Notes: generated by a model from the sequence alone, not told the origin. DNA of 64,000 bases from Planctomycetia bacterium (GCA_005772955.1 SXID01000216.1:1-64000); one strand, 5' to 3'; numbered from the stretch's first letter, positions 32,423 to 41,473 are shown. Numbers and translations: made by a program.

Positions 32423-34156
32423 ATGCGGCAACTCGGCGTTTTTCTTGGCTTCACTGCCTGCTGCCTGCTGCCTGCTGCCCACTCTTTTGCGCAGCCCAAG
32501 CCGGATGACAAGAACATCGTCATCACACCGAAGAAGCCCGGCGACCCGGACCGGTTCGATGAATCAAAGTTCATCATCATCCGGCCCAACGGGAAAACGC
32601 CGTCACTGATTACCCAACCGACAACACCGGTCGCGCCCGCGCAACCCGCGACCAACACGCTCGCGGTCCCGCTACCGGGCACGCCCAAACTCGACGCCGA
32701 TATGGTGTTCGACTACTGGTTCGTGGCCGCCGTGGACGGCCAGCGGATCGGGTACGTTCAGTGGGGCGCGAAGAAGGCCAAGAAGAACGAGCGCGAACTT
32801 CTCGTCGGCGTGAAGTATCAGAACTTCACCGTGTCGCGGTTCGGGCAGATCGTCAGCCAGTGGGGCGAGGAATCCACCGTCGAGAACCTGACCGGAGACA
32901 TCCTCATTACGGGAATGCGGCAGGGCATCGGGAAAGAGCAGGCGCTGGTGCTGAGCGGCGTGGTGGAAGGCAAGACGCTCAAGGTGACCGGCGACGGGGC
33001 CGCGAAGGGCGCCAGCGACACCCCCTGGCCCGAGGGCGTGGTCGGATGCGCCCGCGAACCGGTCCTCTTCAAGGAGAAGCGGCTCAAGGCCGGCGAGTCG
33101 TTCGACTACCCCGCGTACATCGGTGTCCTCAACCGCGTCGTGAAGATGACCGTGACGCTTGAAGCGGAGGAATCGCTCGCGCTTTGGCCGAAAGATCCGG
33201 CCCGTAAGTTGTTACGTTACGTTTCAAAGATGGAGCCAGTAGGGAACTTCCGCCTGCCGCCGGCAACGACGTGGGTGGACGCGGAGACCTTCGAGCCGCT
33301 GAAGATGGAGTTCGATTTCCCCGGCTTCGGCGGGAAAGTCACGTTCCTTCGCACCACGAAAGAGTCCGCGACCGCGGCCGTGATGCGGCCCATCGAGCTG
33401 TTCAACGCTCAGTCGATTCGGTTGGATCGCGAGATTCCGGGAATACATCGGGGTAGTGCCGTCGTCTACAAGGTGTCCGCGCCCAAAGACGAAGACATCG
33501 GTTCGCTGTTCCCGGCCGACTCGCGGCAGTCGATCAAGAACCTCGACGCGAAGGCGAAGACCTTCGAGCTGCATGTCGCGGCGGTTCGCGGGCCGGTGAG
33601 GGGCGCAGGGGCGATGCCCGCGCCGGGCAAGGAGTTCACCGCGAGTAACTACTTCATCAACTGGGACAACGACGGCGTGAAAGGCCACTCCGCTGCCGCT
33701 GTAAAAGGACTGCCCGCGACCGCGAGCGACTGGGACAAGGCCGCCGCCGTCGAGCGGTGGGTGAACCGGAACATGAAGGCCTTCGAGTTCTCGCAGGCGA
33801 TGGCGACAGCCGACAACGTGGCGAAGACACTGACCGGGGATTGCACCGAGTACGCGATGCTCGGGGCTGCGATGTGCCGGTCGGTCGGCGTGCCGTCCCG
33901 CACCGTGCTCGGGTTGGTCTACGCGCCCGCGAAAGATGGCAAACCGTTCCTCGGATACCACATGTGGTTCGAGGTGTTCGCGGAGGGGCAGTGGCTCCCG
34001 CTCGACGCGACTCTGGGTGGCGGTGGCGTCGGTCCCGGCCACCTGAAGATCGCGGACCACAGTTGGCACGACGAGAAGACCTTCGCCCCGCTTTTGCCCG
34101 TGTTGCGAGTACTGTCCGCGAAACCGGCGGTCAGCGTGGGGAAGGTAGAACCTTAG
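32423..34156 (+). CDS. Secreted transglutaminase-like (cysteine protease fold) protein
   Basis: A 577-residue protein starting at the ATG at 32423. The signal peptide MRQLGVFLGFTACCLLPA is cleaved near SFAQ. A Pro-rich segment follows to about residue 75, then a beta-rich region. The transglutaminase core is at about 440-560 with the triad Cys474 in LTGDCTEYAML, His513 in YHMWFEVF and Asp528 in PLDATLGG. The family includes proteases and cross-linking enzymes, here probably extracytoplasmic. A 7-bp tandem repeat (TGCCTGC at 32455-32479) lies in the signal-peptide codons. Substrate unknown. Confidence 0.85.
   Translation: MRQLGVFLGFTACCLLPAAHSFAQPKPDDKNIVITPKKPGDPDRFDESKFIIIRPNGKTPSLITQPTTPVAPAQPATNTLAVPLPGTPKLDADMVFDYWFVAAVDGQRIGYVQWGAKKAKKNERELLVGVKYQNFTVSRFGQIVSQWGEESTVENLTGDILITGMRQGIGKEQALVLSGVVEGKTLKVTGDGAAKGASDTPWPEGVVGCAREPVLFKEKRLKAGESFDYPAYIGVLNRVVKMTVTLEAEESLALWPKDPARKLLRYVSKMEPVGNFRLPPATTWVDAETFEPLKMEFDFPGFGGKVTFLRTTKESATAAVMRPIELFNAQSIRLDREIPGIHRGSAVVYKVSAPKDEDIGSLFPADSRQSIKNLDAKAKTFELHVAAVRGPVRGAGAMPAPGKEFTASNYFINWDNDGVKGHSAAAVKGLPATASDWDKAAAVERWVNRNMKAFEFSQAMATADNVAKTLTGDCTEYAMLGAAMCRSVGVPSRTVLGLVYAPAKDGKPFLGYHMWFEVFAEGQWLPLDATLGGGGVGPGHLKIADHSWHDEKTFAPLLPVLRVLSAKPAVSVGKVEP
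32455..32479 (+). repeat. Heptanucleotide tandem repeat in a signal-peptide coding stretch
   Basis: Three copies of TGCCTGC (32455-32475) followed by TGCC lie in codons 11-19 of the transglutaminase-like gene. A gain or loss of one unit changes the reading frame. Confidence 0.7.
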
Positions 34157-34429
34157 CAGTTGCGAGCGGCGAGTTGGTGAGGGATACCATCCTGGCTGTC
34201 GGGCGGGTGCGTTTGCTCGGATCTCGCCACTCGGAACTCGGAACTTGAATTTTGTGTGTGCGATAGCTTCCCCGTGCTCGGCCGTTTATACTCTTGGAAC
34301 TGCTGCCAAACCCGTTTCTCCCGGTGTCGCGGAGCGCAAGGCGCGACCGGCGCCGTTCTCCCCGCGCGGCGCCTGCTCACAAACTCGCAAGCGAGCGCCG
34401 ATGATTGTGGTGTCAGTCAGGGTGTCGGT

Positions 34430-36535
34430 ATGACGGACCGGAAACCGCACACCCCGCTTACCTCGCCACTGGTCCGGTCGCCCGCGCACACTGCCCCGCA
34501 CCCCGACCACGCTCACGAAGGCAACGGCTTGTTGATGACCGCGACTCTTGTACCACGCACGCCCGCCGGCGCAACCGCCGCGCGGGAAGAGTACGCCGTG
34601 ACCGCCTCCGACCCAGGCGACTGCGGCCGTCAGTGGCTCGCCCGCCTCATCGCGGGCGACTTCCCGCTCCCCGTTATTCACCCCGTCGAACTCCCCACCG
34701 GCGACCGCACGGCGGTCGAGCACAGCGCCGCCAGCCGCGCCGCCGGATGCCGTGATCTGTTCGTGATTCACGCTGATATCGGGGCCGGAGAGAGCGTCAT
34801 CGCCGACGTCGCCCGCGCTTCCGCGGATCGCGTGCTCGTGTTGTCCCCCGACTCGGGCGCGGCCGATCGCGTCACCGAGCGGTTGCTCAAGTGCGGTGTT
34901 TCGGTCCTTCGCGCGCTCGCGGACGACGAGAACCCGGTTCGCCCGTTGCCGGCCGTCAGCAAGGTCACATCCGTGGCGCTGGGCTGCGCCCACGCCGAGC
35001 AAGCCCGGCGCGAAGCTGCTGCCGAGGTCGCGGCGGCCGAGAACCGGCTCGGCGTCTTCGCCGTGGTGTCGAAAGCGCTCGCGCGTTTGGCCGAGGTGAA
35101 CGAATCGCTGGCGCGCCTCGACGCCGATCTCGCGGAGCGAGTTGCCTTACGCGACCGCATCGATGCTGACGGGCGGGCCGAAACGGACACGCCCTTTGCG
35201 CGGGCGCTCGCCAAGTTCCAGACCGATCACACCGACGTGATCGTACGCCTCGTGGCGGAACTTCAGGCCGCGACCTCGGCACACACCGATAAGGACGCCG
35301 CACTGACGCGGGCGCGGCACACGCACGCCGAAGCGGTCCGCAAACCGGGGATCTTGTCTCGCCTGTTTAGCAGCAAGCCAAAGCCCGGCGCCATCGACCC
35401 GGCAGACCTGGAGAAACAGGTTTATTCGATCGAAGCGGAGGTTGCATCGCTCGCCGGTCAGGTTCGCGAGTTACGGGCGAAGTCGGACGCGGCCGCCGCG
35501 GCGCTCGCAACCGGGCGCGACGAGTTGATTACGTCCGAGATCGCCACCCGGTGCGCCGCGAGTGACGCCGCGATTGCCGCGACCGAGGACGAACGGACGC
35601 GGGCACGGGCCGAAGCCGCCGCGCTCAACCGGGCCATCAGCGTGGCTGTGCCGGGCGAGGACCACGCGACCGCGGTTCGGAAACTCGCCGCAGCGCACGA
35701 GAAGGCCGCTGAGGTCGAGCGGTCCGGTCCGCAGACCGTCGCACGCGTGTTCGTCGGCACGCCCGGTAGCCTGAACACCGACCCGGTGTTTGCGTTTCTC
35801 GCAGTCAACCCGCCTTTCGGTGTGCTCGTTCTGGACCGCGCCGAAGAGTTGCCCGAAACAGAGTTCGCTCCGCTCTCGCGCCTCGCCGAACGCTGGGTGC
35901 TGGTTGGTCAGGCCCTTCCGCCCGACGACGCCCGCCCGCCGTTCAACGGTGCTCGTCTTCGTGCTGCGCGCTCGGCCGACGTGCCATTTGTGGCCCGTGT
36001 CGCGAAGTTGCTTGACCACGAGACGTGGGCCGTCGAGGGCGACCGACTCGTCTGCCGGCTCACGCATCTGACCCCCGCACAGCGCCGCGGGATGACGCGA
36101 GAACCGCTTGCCGACCAACCAGAGATCGAACTCCGGTTCCCCGCAACCGACGGTGACCCCCTTCTCGCGGAGATCGCGTTCCCGGGCAACACGCCGGTGC
36201 CGGACGCGAAGAGTTTCCTGTTCCACACGCTCGGCGAGGTGCTGTTGCGGCCGTGTGGTGAACCCGTCTGGAACACCGAGACCAACGCGATTACCGTGGC
36301 GTGGCCCGCAGCCGATGTCGGGACCAACGGTGCGTGGGTCGATCTCGAACTCGGCGTGCGCGAGAAGGTAACCGGGGTCGGCTTGTTCGCATTCACCGCG
36401 GCCGTGAGCTTCGATCCTGCTGCCGGGTGGGACGCGGAGAAGGCTACCGCGTGGCTCGAGACGCACGTTCCGACCGCCTCGACAAGTCGCTTCGCCGCGC
36501 TGCCGCGCACCGTTGGCGCCCCCCCCCCCGGGTGA
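34430..36535 (+). CDS. Coiled-coil protein with a degenerate P-loop ATPase/SF1 helicase-like fold
   Basis: A 701-residue protein starting at the ATG at 34430 (TATACT at 34287-34292 may be the -10 box of its promoter). Residues ~108-160 (DLFVIHADIGAGESVIADVA then VLVLSPDSGAADRV) look like the Walker A strand and next strand of a DNA2/NAM7-type SF1 helicase, but GxxGxGK[ST] has become DIGAGES without Lys. Residues ~185-430 are Ala/Glu/Arg-rich coiled coil. Asp469 in GVLVLDRAEELPETEF resembles Walker B. AAA_12-like motifs follow, but the last ~150 residues are unassigned. It is probably unable to hydrolyse ATP. It ends in a C11 tract. Confidence 0.6.
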   Translation: MTDRKPHTPLTSPLVRSPAHTAPHPDHAHEGNGLLMTATLVPRTPAGATAAREEYAVTASDPGDCGRQWLARLIAGDFPLPVIHPVELPTGDRTAVEHSAASRAAGCRDLFVIHADIGAGESVIADVARASADRVLVLSPDSGAADRVTERLLKCGVSVLRALADDENPVRPLPAVSKVTSVALGCAHAEQARREAAAEVAAAENRLGVFAVVSKALARLAEVNESLARLDADLAERVALRDRIDADGRAETDTPFARALAKFQTDHTDVIVRLVAELQAATSAHTDKDAALTRARHTHAEAVRKPGILSRLFSSKPKPGAIDPADLEKQVYSIEAEVASLAGQVRELRAKSDAAAAALATGRDELITSEIATRCAASDAAIAATEDERTRARAEAAALNRAISVAVPGEDHATAVRKLAAAHEKAAEVERSGPQTVARVFVGTPGSLNTDPVFAFLAVNPPFGVLVLDRAEELPETEFAPLSRLAERWVLVGQALPPDDARPPFNGARLRAARSADVPFVARVAKLLDHETWAVEGDRLVCRLTHLTPAQRRGMTREPLADQPEIELRFPATDGDPLLAEIAFPGNTPVPDAKSFLFHTLGEVLLRPCGEPVWNTETNAITVAWPAADVGTNGAWVDLELGVREKVTGVGLFAFTAAVSFDPAAGWDAEKATAWLETHVPTASTSRFAALPRTVGAPPPG

Positions 36536-36610
36536 ACCCGGTCTGCTCTGTTACAATTCATTACGCCAACTTCCGCTCCTTCTGCTCGCGCACTCTCACC
36601 CGAGGTTGCC

Positions 36611-37255
36611 GTGTCGTTCAAACTCGTCGTATGGGACTTCGACGGCACGCTCGCGGACTCGCTACCGACGGCCGTCGGCATCTTCAACCGGCTTGCCCCG
36701 GAGATGGGCTGCAAGCCGGTCGAAGACCTGAGCGCGGCTCGCGCGATGTCCACGCGACAATTCCTCCGGCAACACGGAATTTCGCTCTGGCGGCTCCCAC
36801 GTCTGGTGCGAAAGTACCAGGCCGCCGCCGCGGAAGAGGCCGACCGAATGAAGCTAGTCGCGGGTCTGCCGGAGGTTCTCGCCGCGCTGGCGAGTGCGGG
36901 CATACGACTGGGTGTGCTGTCATCGAACCGCGAGGACAACATCCGGCGGTGTCTGCGTGCCAACGGCGTGGAACAGCACTTCGCGTTCGTGGTCGGCTAC
37001 CCGCGACTGTTTGGGAAAGGAAAGGCACTAAAACGCATCATCCGTGCCGAGCGGTTGGAGCGTGCGGACGTGCTGTACATTGGGGACGAGGAACGCGACA
37101 TCGAAGCCGCGAAGAAAGCCGGCGTGAAGATCGCAGCAGTCGCGTGGGGCTTCCACACGGCGGAGTTACTGTGGAGTTGTGCGCCGGACTACGTCGTGAG
37201 CGAGGCGAGTGAGGTGATGGGCGTGGTGGAGGAGAACGCGCGGACGGCAGGATAA
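36611..37255 (+). CDS. HAD-superfamily phosphatase (phosphoglycolate phosphatase-like)
   Basis: A 214-residue HAD hydrolase with a GTG start at 36611. Motif I is VVWDFDGTLADS (nucleophile Asp9, acid/base Asp11), motif II is LGVLSSNRED, the motif III lysine lies in FGKGKALKRI and motif IV is IGDEERDIEAAKKAG. The helical cap between residues 20 and 90 is of the type seen in Gph/phosphoglycolate phosphatase and related phosphatases. Substrate not determinable. TACAAT at 36552-36557 might be its -10 box. Confidence 0.88.
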   Translation: MSFKLVVWDFDGTLADSLPTAVGIFNRLAPEMGCKPVEDLSAARAMSTRQFLRQHGISLWRLPRLVRKYQAAAAEEADRMKLVAGLPEVLAALASAGIRLGVLSSNREDNIRRCLRANGVEQHFAFVVGYPRLFGKGKALKRIIRAERLERADVLYIGDEERDIEAAKKAGVKIAAVAWGFHTAELLWSCAPDYVVSEASEVMGVVEENARTAG

Positions 37256-37276
37256 ACACTGCCCACCCTACAAGAA

Positions 37277-38083
37277 TCACTTCGTTTCGAGTACCCGTTG
37301 AATCGCCAGCGCGAAGACGCGGCCCTCGTCGCCCTGGTCACTGAGGCCAAGCGGCTTCGCGCGGAGGCGAGCCACATCGTCGCCGAGCGAATCGACCGTG
37401 CGAAGGTGCAGATACCACATCGCCCCGGCACGGAGGTCGTCTTCGCCGAACACGTAGGCCGGGCGGTTCCGCCTGTCGGCCACCACGCGGTTGAACTCGG
37501 TGCTCGCGTCGGCGAGTGATTCGGGCGTCGTCTCGATGGCGTGGAACGCCAGCCCGCGGGTCGCGGCCATGTCCTTGATGGCGCTCACGTCCGTGCCGGC
37601 GGTGTGCAAGTAAACCACACTGCGGAACCCCGCGTTCTTGAGCGCGTCAAACCCGTCGAGCGTTGGCTTGCGGCCCGCGAACAGACCGTCCTTCACCTTT
37701 GTGTAAGCGGTCTTCGGCGGTTCGGCGGTCTCCGGCTTGACAGGTGCGCCGAGAATGCCCGGCGCGCCCGGTTGCGTGGGGCGCGACGACGAGCCGCCCG
37801 GCAGCGGGTCCGGGAACAGCACTTGGGGGCCATTGCCCTTCGGCGCGGGATTCAGAGGGTCGAGGGTCGCGGGTGGCGTGAAGCCGCTCGGACCCGGTTG
37901 CCCTTCGGGCGCGGGGCTGGTCGGCACACCGGCTGGCGGAAGGAGGAGCGGGTTCCGCGGCGCGTCCGGGAGGAACGGTTGCGGGCGGTTGGCCGGGTGG
38001 TTCAGGTGGCAGCACCGGTGACGGCACCCAACGGCACCGACCAGCAGCGCGGTGACCGCGACGAGTAGTAGTTTACGGATCAT
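37277..38083 (-). CDS. Lipoprotein with a tyrosine-phosphatase-like domain lacking the catalytic cysteine
   Basis: A 268-residue protein. A signal peptide with lipobox ends at Cys20 (LLVGAVGC), so it is probably lipid-anchored. A His/Cys-rich stretch (RHRCCHLNH) and a Pro/Gly-rich linker follow to about residue 125. The rest resembles the dual-specificity phosphatase fold seen in bacterial putative phosphatases: DGLFAGRKPTLDGFDALKN, FRSVVYLHT, HAIETTPESL. The expected HC-X5-R loop reads YVFGEDDLRAG, with Phe212 in place of Cys and Arg218 kept. It is therefore a pseudo-phosphatase, possibly a phospho-ligand-binding protein. Confidence 0.65.
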   Translation of the reverse strand: MIRKLLLVAVTALLVGAVGCRHRCCHLNHPANRPQPFLPDAPRNPLLLPPAGVPTSPAPEGQPGPSGFTPPATLDPLNPAPKGNGPQVLFPDPLPGGSSSRPTQPGAPGILGAPVKPETAEPPKTAYTKVKDGLFAGRKPTLDGFDALKNAGFRSVVYLHTAGTDVSAIKDMAATRGLAFHAIETTPESLADASTEFNRVVADRRNRPAYVFGEDDLRAGAMWYLHLRTVDSLGDDVARLRAKPLGLSDQGDEGRVFALAIQRVLETK

Positions 38084-38389
38084 GAAAGCGGTTCTCCGCG
38101 CAGTCTCAGAAAGCGCACTCCAACATCCGATTCTACGTTGTAAAAGTTACCGCCCCACGGAACTTGGTCGGAACCGTGACGATTCCGGTTGCGGCCCCTA
38201 GCGGAGTTACCGATTGTGCAAGATGTGAGGGCACGGCGACGTGGGCAAGATGAATAGGATGCTGACGAGAACTTGAAGAAGGGGTGAAGGGGGGACAAGG
38301 AGAAGGGGAGAGAGGGCCAATGTGCTTCTGTCTTCTCTCCCTCTCTACCTTCTCCTTGTCCCCCCTTCTCTTCTGATGGGCTTGCAACG
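38084..38389. other. Intergenic region (306 bp)
   Basis: Between two minus-strand genes. It contains the palindrome 38286-38368 and otherwise about 190 bp that should carry the promoter of the lipoprotein gene. TAGAAT on the minus strand near 38135 is a possible -10 box. No small gene recognised. Confidence 0.4.
38286..38368. repeat. Inverted repeat with purine-rich arms
   Basis: A 21-bp perfect core (38286-38306 and 38348-38368) made of GAAGGGGGGACAAGGAGAAG, with AGAGAGGG/CCCTCTCT pairs inside. Each arm is almost entirely purine on one strand, unlike the other palindromes. It lies downstream of the GT2 stop region. Confidence 0.8.
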
Positions 38390-39259
38390 TCAGTCCGCGA
38401 GCCAGAAGCGGAAGATGCAGTACAGCGCCTGGAAGCCGTCCTTCATGCCAATCTTTTTGCCTTCTTCGTAGGTGCGTCCCGAGTAACTGATCGGCACCTC
38501 GTAGACGCGCCACGGCGGCTGACCCTTGCGCCGGCGAGCGATCTTCGCGGTTACCTCCGGCTCGAACCCGAATCGGTTGCTCCGTAACTTCATCCCCTGA
38601 ATCACCTCACGCTTGAAGACCTTGTAGCACGTCTCCATGTCGGTCAGGTTGAGGCCGGTAAACCAGTTCGAGAGCGTCGTCAGCACCTTGTTCCCGACCG
38701 AGTGCCAGTAGTACAGCACGCGGTGACTTTCGCCGATGAAACGTGAGCCGATCACTACGTCAGCCCGGCCGTCGAGGATGGGTTGGATCAGCTTCGGGTA
38801 CTCGGCCGGGTCGTACTCGTGGTCGGCGTCTTGCACGATGACGAGGTCGCCGGTGCAGTGCTTGAAGCCTTCCCGTAGCGCCGCGCCCTTACCCATGTTT
38901 TTGGGCTGGTGGAACACCCGCACGTTGTCGTACTGCTTCTCCAGTTGGGCGAGGATCGCGGCCGTGCCATCCTTCGAGAAGTCGTTGACCAGAATGAGTT
39001 CTTTGGGAATCTCGACGGCCTGCACGCGGCGCACGAGTTCGGCGAGCCAGCGTTCCTCGTTGTAGACGGGGATCACCACCGAAAGCTTGAACCCCGGCGG
39101 GATCGGGTAGATGCCGATGTTGCGACACGCGGCCTCGCCGAGCAGTTTGTGAAGGATTTCGACGCGGGCGTTGGGATTGGCCGCGAGTCGCTCCAGGATC
39201 GGGTCGAGGTCGTTGGGTTTGTCCACTGTGCGCGCCTCCGGTGCCAGGACCATACTCAT
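38390..39259 (-). CDS. Family 2 glycosyltransferase (dolichol-phosphate-mannose-synthase-like)
   Basis: A 289-residue GT-A fold glycosyltransferase. An ATG at 39259 is preferred; an in-frame GTG at 39301 is possible. [18 protein letters not shown] starts the nucleotide-binding domain at about residue 60. VNDFSKDGT and the metal-binding [16 protein letters not shown] follow, and the acceptor region is [15 protein letters not shown]. It lacks C-terminal membrane helices, although [15 protein letters not shown] ends hydrophobic. Such enzymes transfer a sugar from a nucleotide donor to polyprenyl phosphate. The divergently transcribed DegT aminotransferase suggests amino-sugar envelope chemistry, but this is inferred. 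Confidence 0.88.
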   Translation of the reverse strand: MSMVLAPEARTVDKPNDLDPILERLAANPNARVEILHKLLGEAACRNIGIYPIPPGFKLSVVIPVYNEERWLAELVRRVQAVEIPKELILVNDFSKDGTAAILAQLEKQYDNVRVFHQPKNMGKGAALREGFKHCTGDLVIVQDADHEYDPAEYPKLIQPILDGRADVVIGSRFIGESHRVLYYWHSVGNKVLTTLSNWFTGLNLTDMETCYKVFKREVIQGMKLRSNRFGFEPEVTAKIARRRKGQPPWRVYEVPISYSGRTYEEGKKIGMKDGFQALYCIFRFWLAD

Positions 39260-39390
39260 GCGGGCTTTTCTCGCTTGCTGTTGGGCAAGCCGGCTTGACA
39301 CGTTTACCCTTTGTAACGTAGGGATAGGACGCTTTCGTCAACCCCGGATTGCGCTCAGCGCGGACTTTCGCGACGCATGGAGGCGTCTAC

Positions 39391-40575
39391 GTGAAACCAA
39401 CTTCATCCGCTTCTGTTCCCACTGCACCCACCCCTCCCCAGGTTCCGCTCTGCGACATCCAGGCTCAGTATCGCGCCCTCAAGGAAGAGATAGATAGTGC
39501 CGTGCTGCGTGTGCTCGGTTCAGGTCAGGCGATCCTGGGGCCGGAAGTGGCGGCGTTCGAGCAGGAAACCGCTCGGTTCTGCGGGGCGCAGTTCGGCATC
39601 GGGTGCGGGTCCGGGACGGACGCGCTCGTACTCGCGTTGCGTGCACTCGACATTGGGCCTGGCGATGAAGTGATCGTGCCGCCGTTCACGTTCTTCGCGA
39701 GCGCCAGCGCGGTGGCCCGCGTCGGCGCGAAACCGGTGTTCGTGGATATCGACCCGGTTACTTTCAATCTCGACCCGAACCAGATCGAAGCGAAGATCAC
39801 CGCGAACACGCGGGCGATCATGCCGGTTCACCTGTTCGGTCAATGCTGCGACATGAACGCGATCTGGGAGATCGCGCAGGACCGGCAGTTGTACGTGGTG
39901 GAAGACGCGGCGCAGTCGTTTGGCAGCGAGTACAAGGGGAAGCGGTGCGGCGCGCTCGGTAGCGTGACGTGCCTCAGTTTCTACCCCACAAAGAACCTCG
40001 GCGCGATCGGTGACGCCGGACTCGTGACCACCAACGACCCCAGCATCGACAAGAAGCTCCGCGCACTGCGAGTGCACGGTTCGGAAGTAAAATACTACCA
40101 TAAGTACATCGGCTACAACATGCGGCTCGACGCGATCCACGCGGCGGTGCTACGCGTGAAGTTGCCGCACGTCGCGACCTGGCTAACTGCACGCGTAACC
40201 GCGGCCAAGAGGTACGATTCGCTCATCGAGAGTACGAACTTGCACGGGTTCATGCGACGCCCGGTCGCGCAACCGGACCGCCGGCACACGTACAACCAGT
40301 ACGTCGTTCGCGTGCCGGCGAACCACCGCGACTCGCTCGTGAAGCACCTGAAGGACAGCGGCGTCGGCGTGGAGGTGTACTACCCGTTAAGCCTACACCA
40401 GCAGGAATGCTTCAGGTACCTGGGCTACCGCACTGGCGACTTCCCGACCAGCGAGCAGGCGGCCAGCGAGGTAGTGGCGCTGCCGATATTCCCGGAGATC
40501 ACCGAGTCGCAACAGCAGCGTGTGGTCGAGGTGTGTGCCGGCTACCTACGCCAAACTATCCGACGCGCCGCGTGA
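39391..40575 (+). CDS. DegT/DnrJ/EryC1/StrS-family sugar aminotransferase
   Basis: A 394-residue PLP-dependent sugar aminotransferase. The GTG at 39391 is chosen for the GGAGG six bases before it; a TTG at 39349 is possible. Conserved features are PLCDIQAQYRALKEEID, GCGSGTDALVLALRAL, EVIVPPFTFFASASAV, VVEDAAQSFGSEYKG and the Schiff-base lysine in SFYPTKNLGAIGDAGLV. NMRLDAIHAAVLRVKL completes the family. These enzymes transaminate a keto-sugar nucleotide, for instance in lipopolysaccharide or glycan building. The exact sugar is unknown. It is divergent from the GT2 gene. Confidence 0.92.
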   Translation: MKPTSSASVPTAPTPPQVPLCDIQAQYRALKEEIDSAVLRVLGSGQAILGPEVAAFEQETARFCGAQFGIGCGSGTDALVLALRALDIGPGDEVIVPPFTFFASASAVARVGAKPVFVDIDPVTFNLDPNQIEAKITANTRAIMPVHLFGQCCDMNAIWEIAQDRQLYVVEDAAQSFGSEYKGKRCGALGSVTCLSFYPTKNLGAIGDAGLVTTNDPSIDKKLRALRVHGSEVKYYHKYIGYNMRLDAIHAAVLRVKLPHVATWLTARVTAAKRYDSLIESTNLHGFMRRPVAQPDRRHTYNQYVVRVPANHRDSLVKHLKDSGVGVEVYYPLSLHQQECFRYLGYRTGDFPTSEQAASEVVALPIFPEITESQQQRVVEVCAGYLRQTIRRAA

Positions 40576-40630
40576 TTTTCGCCCCGAGGTTCCGGCGACT
40601 CCGGGGCCTCATTCATTTCTCGCAGCGGTT

Positions 40631-40667
40631 CCAGGGGTGAAGCTCGCAACGCGACCTTCACCCCTGG
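40631..40667. repeat. Small inverted repeat, 12-bp arms
   Basis: CCAGGGGTGAAG (40631-40642) and CTTCACCCCTGG (40656-40667), perfect, with a 13-base loop. It lies after the DegT gene; termination is possible, but no T-run follows. It resembles the hairpin at 32374-32393. Confidence 0.65.
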
Positions 40668-40864
40668 CTACCGTCCACCTCCAGTTCCAGGTCGTTCATC
40701 CTTCCCGGGATGAAACCATCGTCCAAAATCTCGAATGCCACTTGTTCGCCTCCGTGGGGAAGCACGGAGGTTAAGGCGTACCCACTTGGCGCCCGGTTCT
40801 GGCGCTGATCCAATACCCGCTCGCCCCAACCGAATACCGGTCAGGGGAAGAGCGGAGAAACATC

Positions 40865-41197
40865 ATGCGCCGGCTTCTGTTGCCGGTCGTCGTGCTCGTG
40901 CCCGCCGGGTGTTCGGCCCCAACGCACTACGATTTCGCAGCGAAGTTGAAGCAGAAGGGGATCCATGTCGAGGTGGAGACACACAACGAACGCCGCGCCA
41001 CGTTCACTGAGCGCAAGACCGGTCAGAAACTCATCGTCGCGATCGCCGCGTCGGACGCGGCGGCCCGGAAACAGTACGAGGGTCTGGACTTCGCGCCGAA
41101 GCACGGTGGCGTATTCGTGAGCGGCCGGTATGTGGTCACGGTCCCGCGCGACGAGGACGGCGATCTGCTCACCCGCGCTCGGGCAGCGATCAAGTAG
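40865..41197 (+). CDS. Small putative lipoprotein
   Basis: A 110-residue protein with an N-terminal signal and lipobox VLVPAGCSAP (Cys16), suggesting lipid anchoring outside the cytoplasm. The mature part (HYDFAAKLKQKGIHVEVE, KTGQKLIVAIAASDAAARK) is a small alpha/beta unit with no named family. It begins 290 bp after the DegT gene. A CCTCCGTG/CACGGAGG hairpin lies about 100 bp upstream. Function unknown. Confidence 0.6.
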   Translation: MRRLLLPVVVLVPAGCSAPTHYDFAAKLKQKGIHVEVETHNERRATFTERKTGQKLIVAIAASDAAARKQYEGLDFAPKHGGVFVSGRYVVTVPRDEDGDLLTRARAAIK

Positions 41198-41212
41198 CCT
41201 CACGCAAGGTAA

Positions 41213-41425
41213 CTGTTCGGTGGAACCGGGATCGGTCCCGTTGGCACGCCCGCGTTCGGCTCGCCGTCATCCACGAACGCATACGTCAACGACCAGTCGG
41301 CCCGAACAACGGGCACGAACGCGTTGCCCGCGAACTTCTCGGGTCAGTACCGACCGCGCCCGCTGTTCAAGCAGTCCGAACTCGCGATCAACGGCTTCCA
41401 GTTCGGTCTGGATTGGCGGTGGTAG
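41213..41425 (+). pseudogene. Remnant of a larger secreted or outer-membrane protein (C-terminal codons)
   Basis: A 70-codon open stretch after an in-frame TAA at 41210, without an ATG/GTG/TTG in a good context. Translation gives a Gly/Pro/Ser/Thr-rich segment with GTNALPANFSGQYRPRPLF and then SELAINGFQFGLDWRW at the stop. The ending alternates hydrophobic and polar residues and finishes in Trp, as in the C-terminal beta-signal of outer-membrane barrels. The rest of the gene is missing; upstream is the lipoprotein gene. A tentative call. Confidence 0.35.
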
Positions 41426-41473
41426 TTGGTCGCACGTGGCAACGAATTGGGCGGGGGTTCTGCTGCCTGTCTC

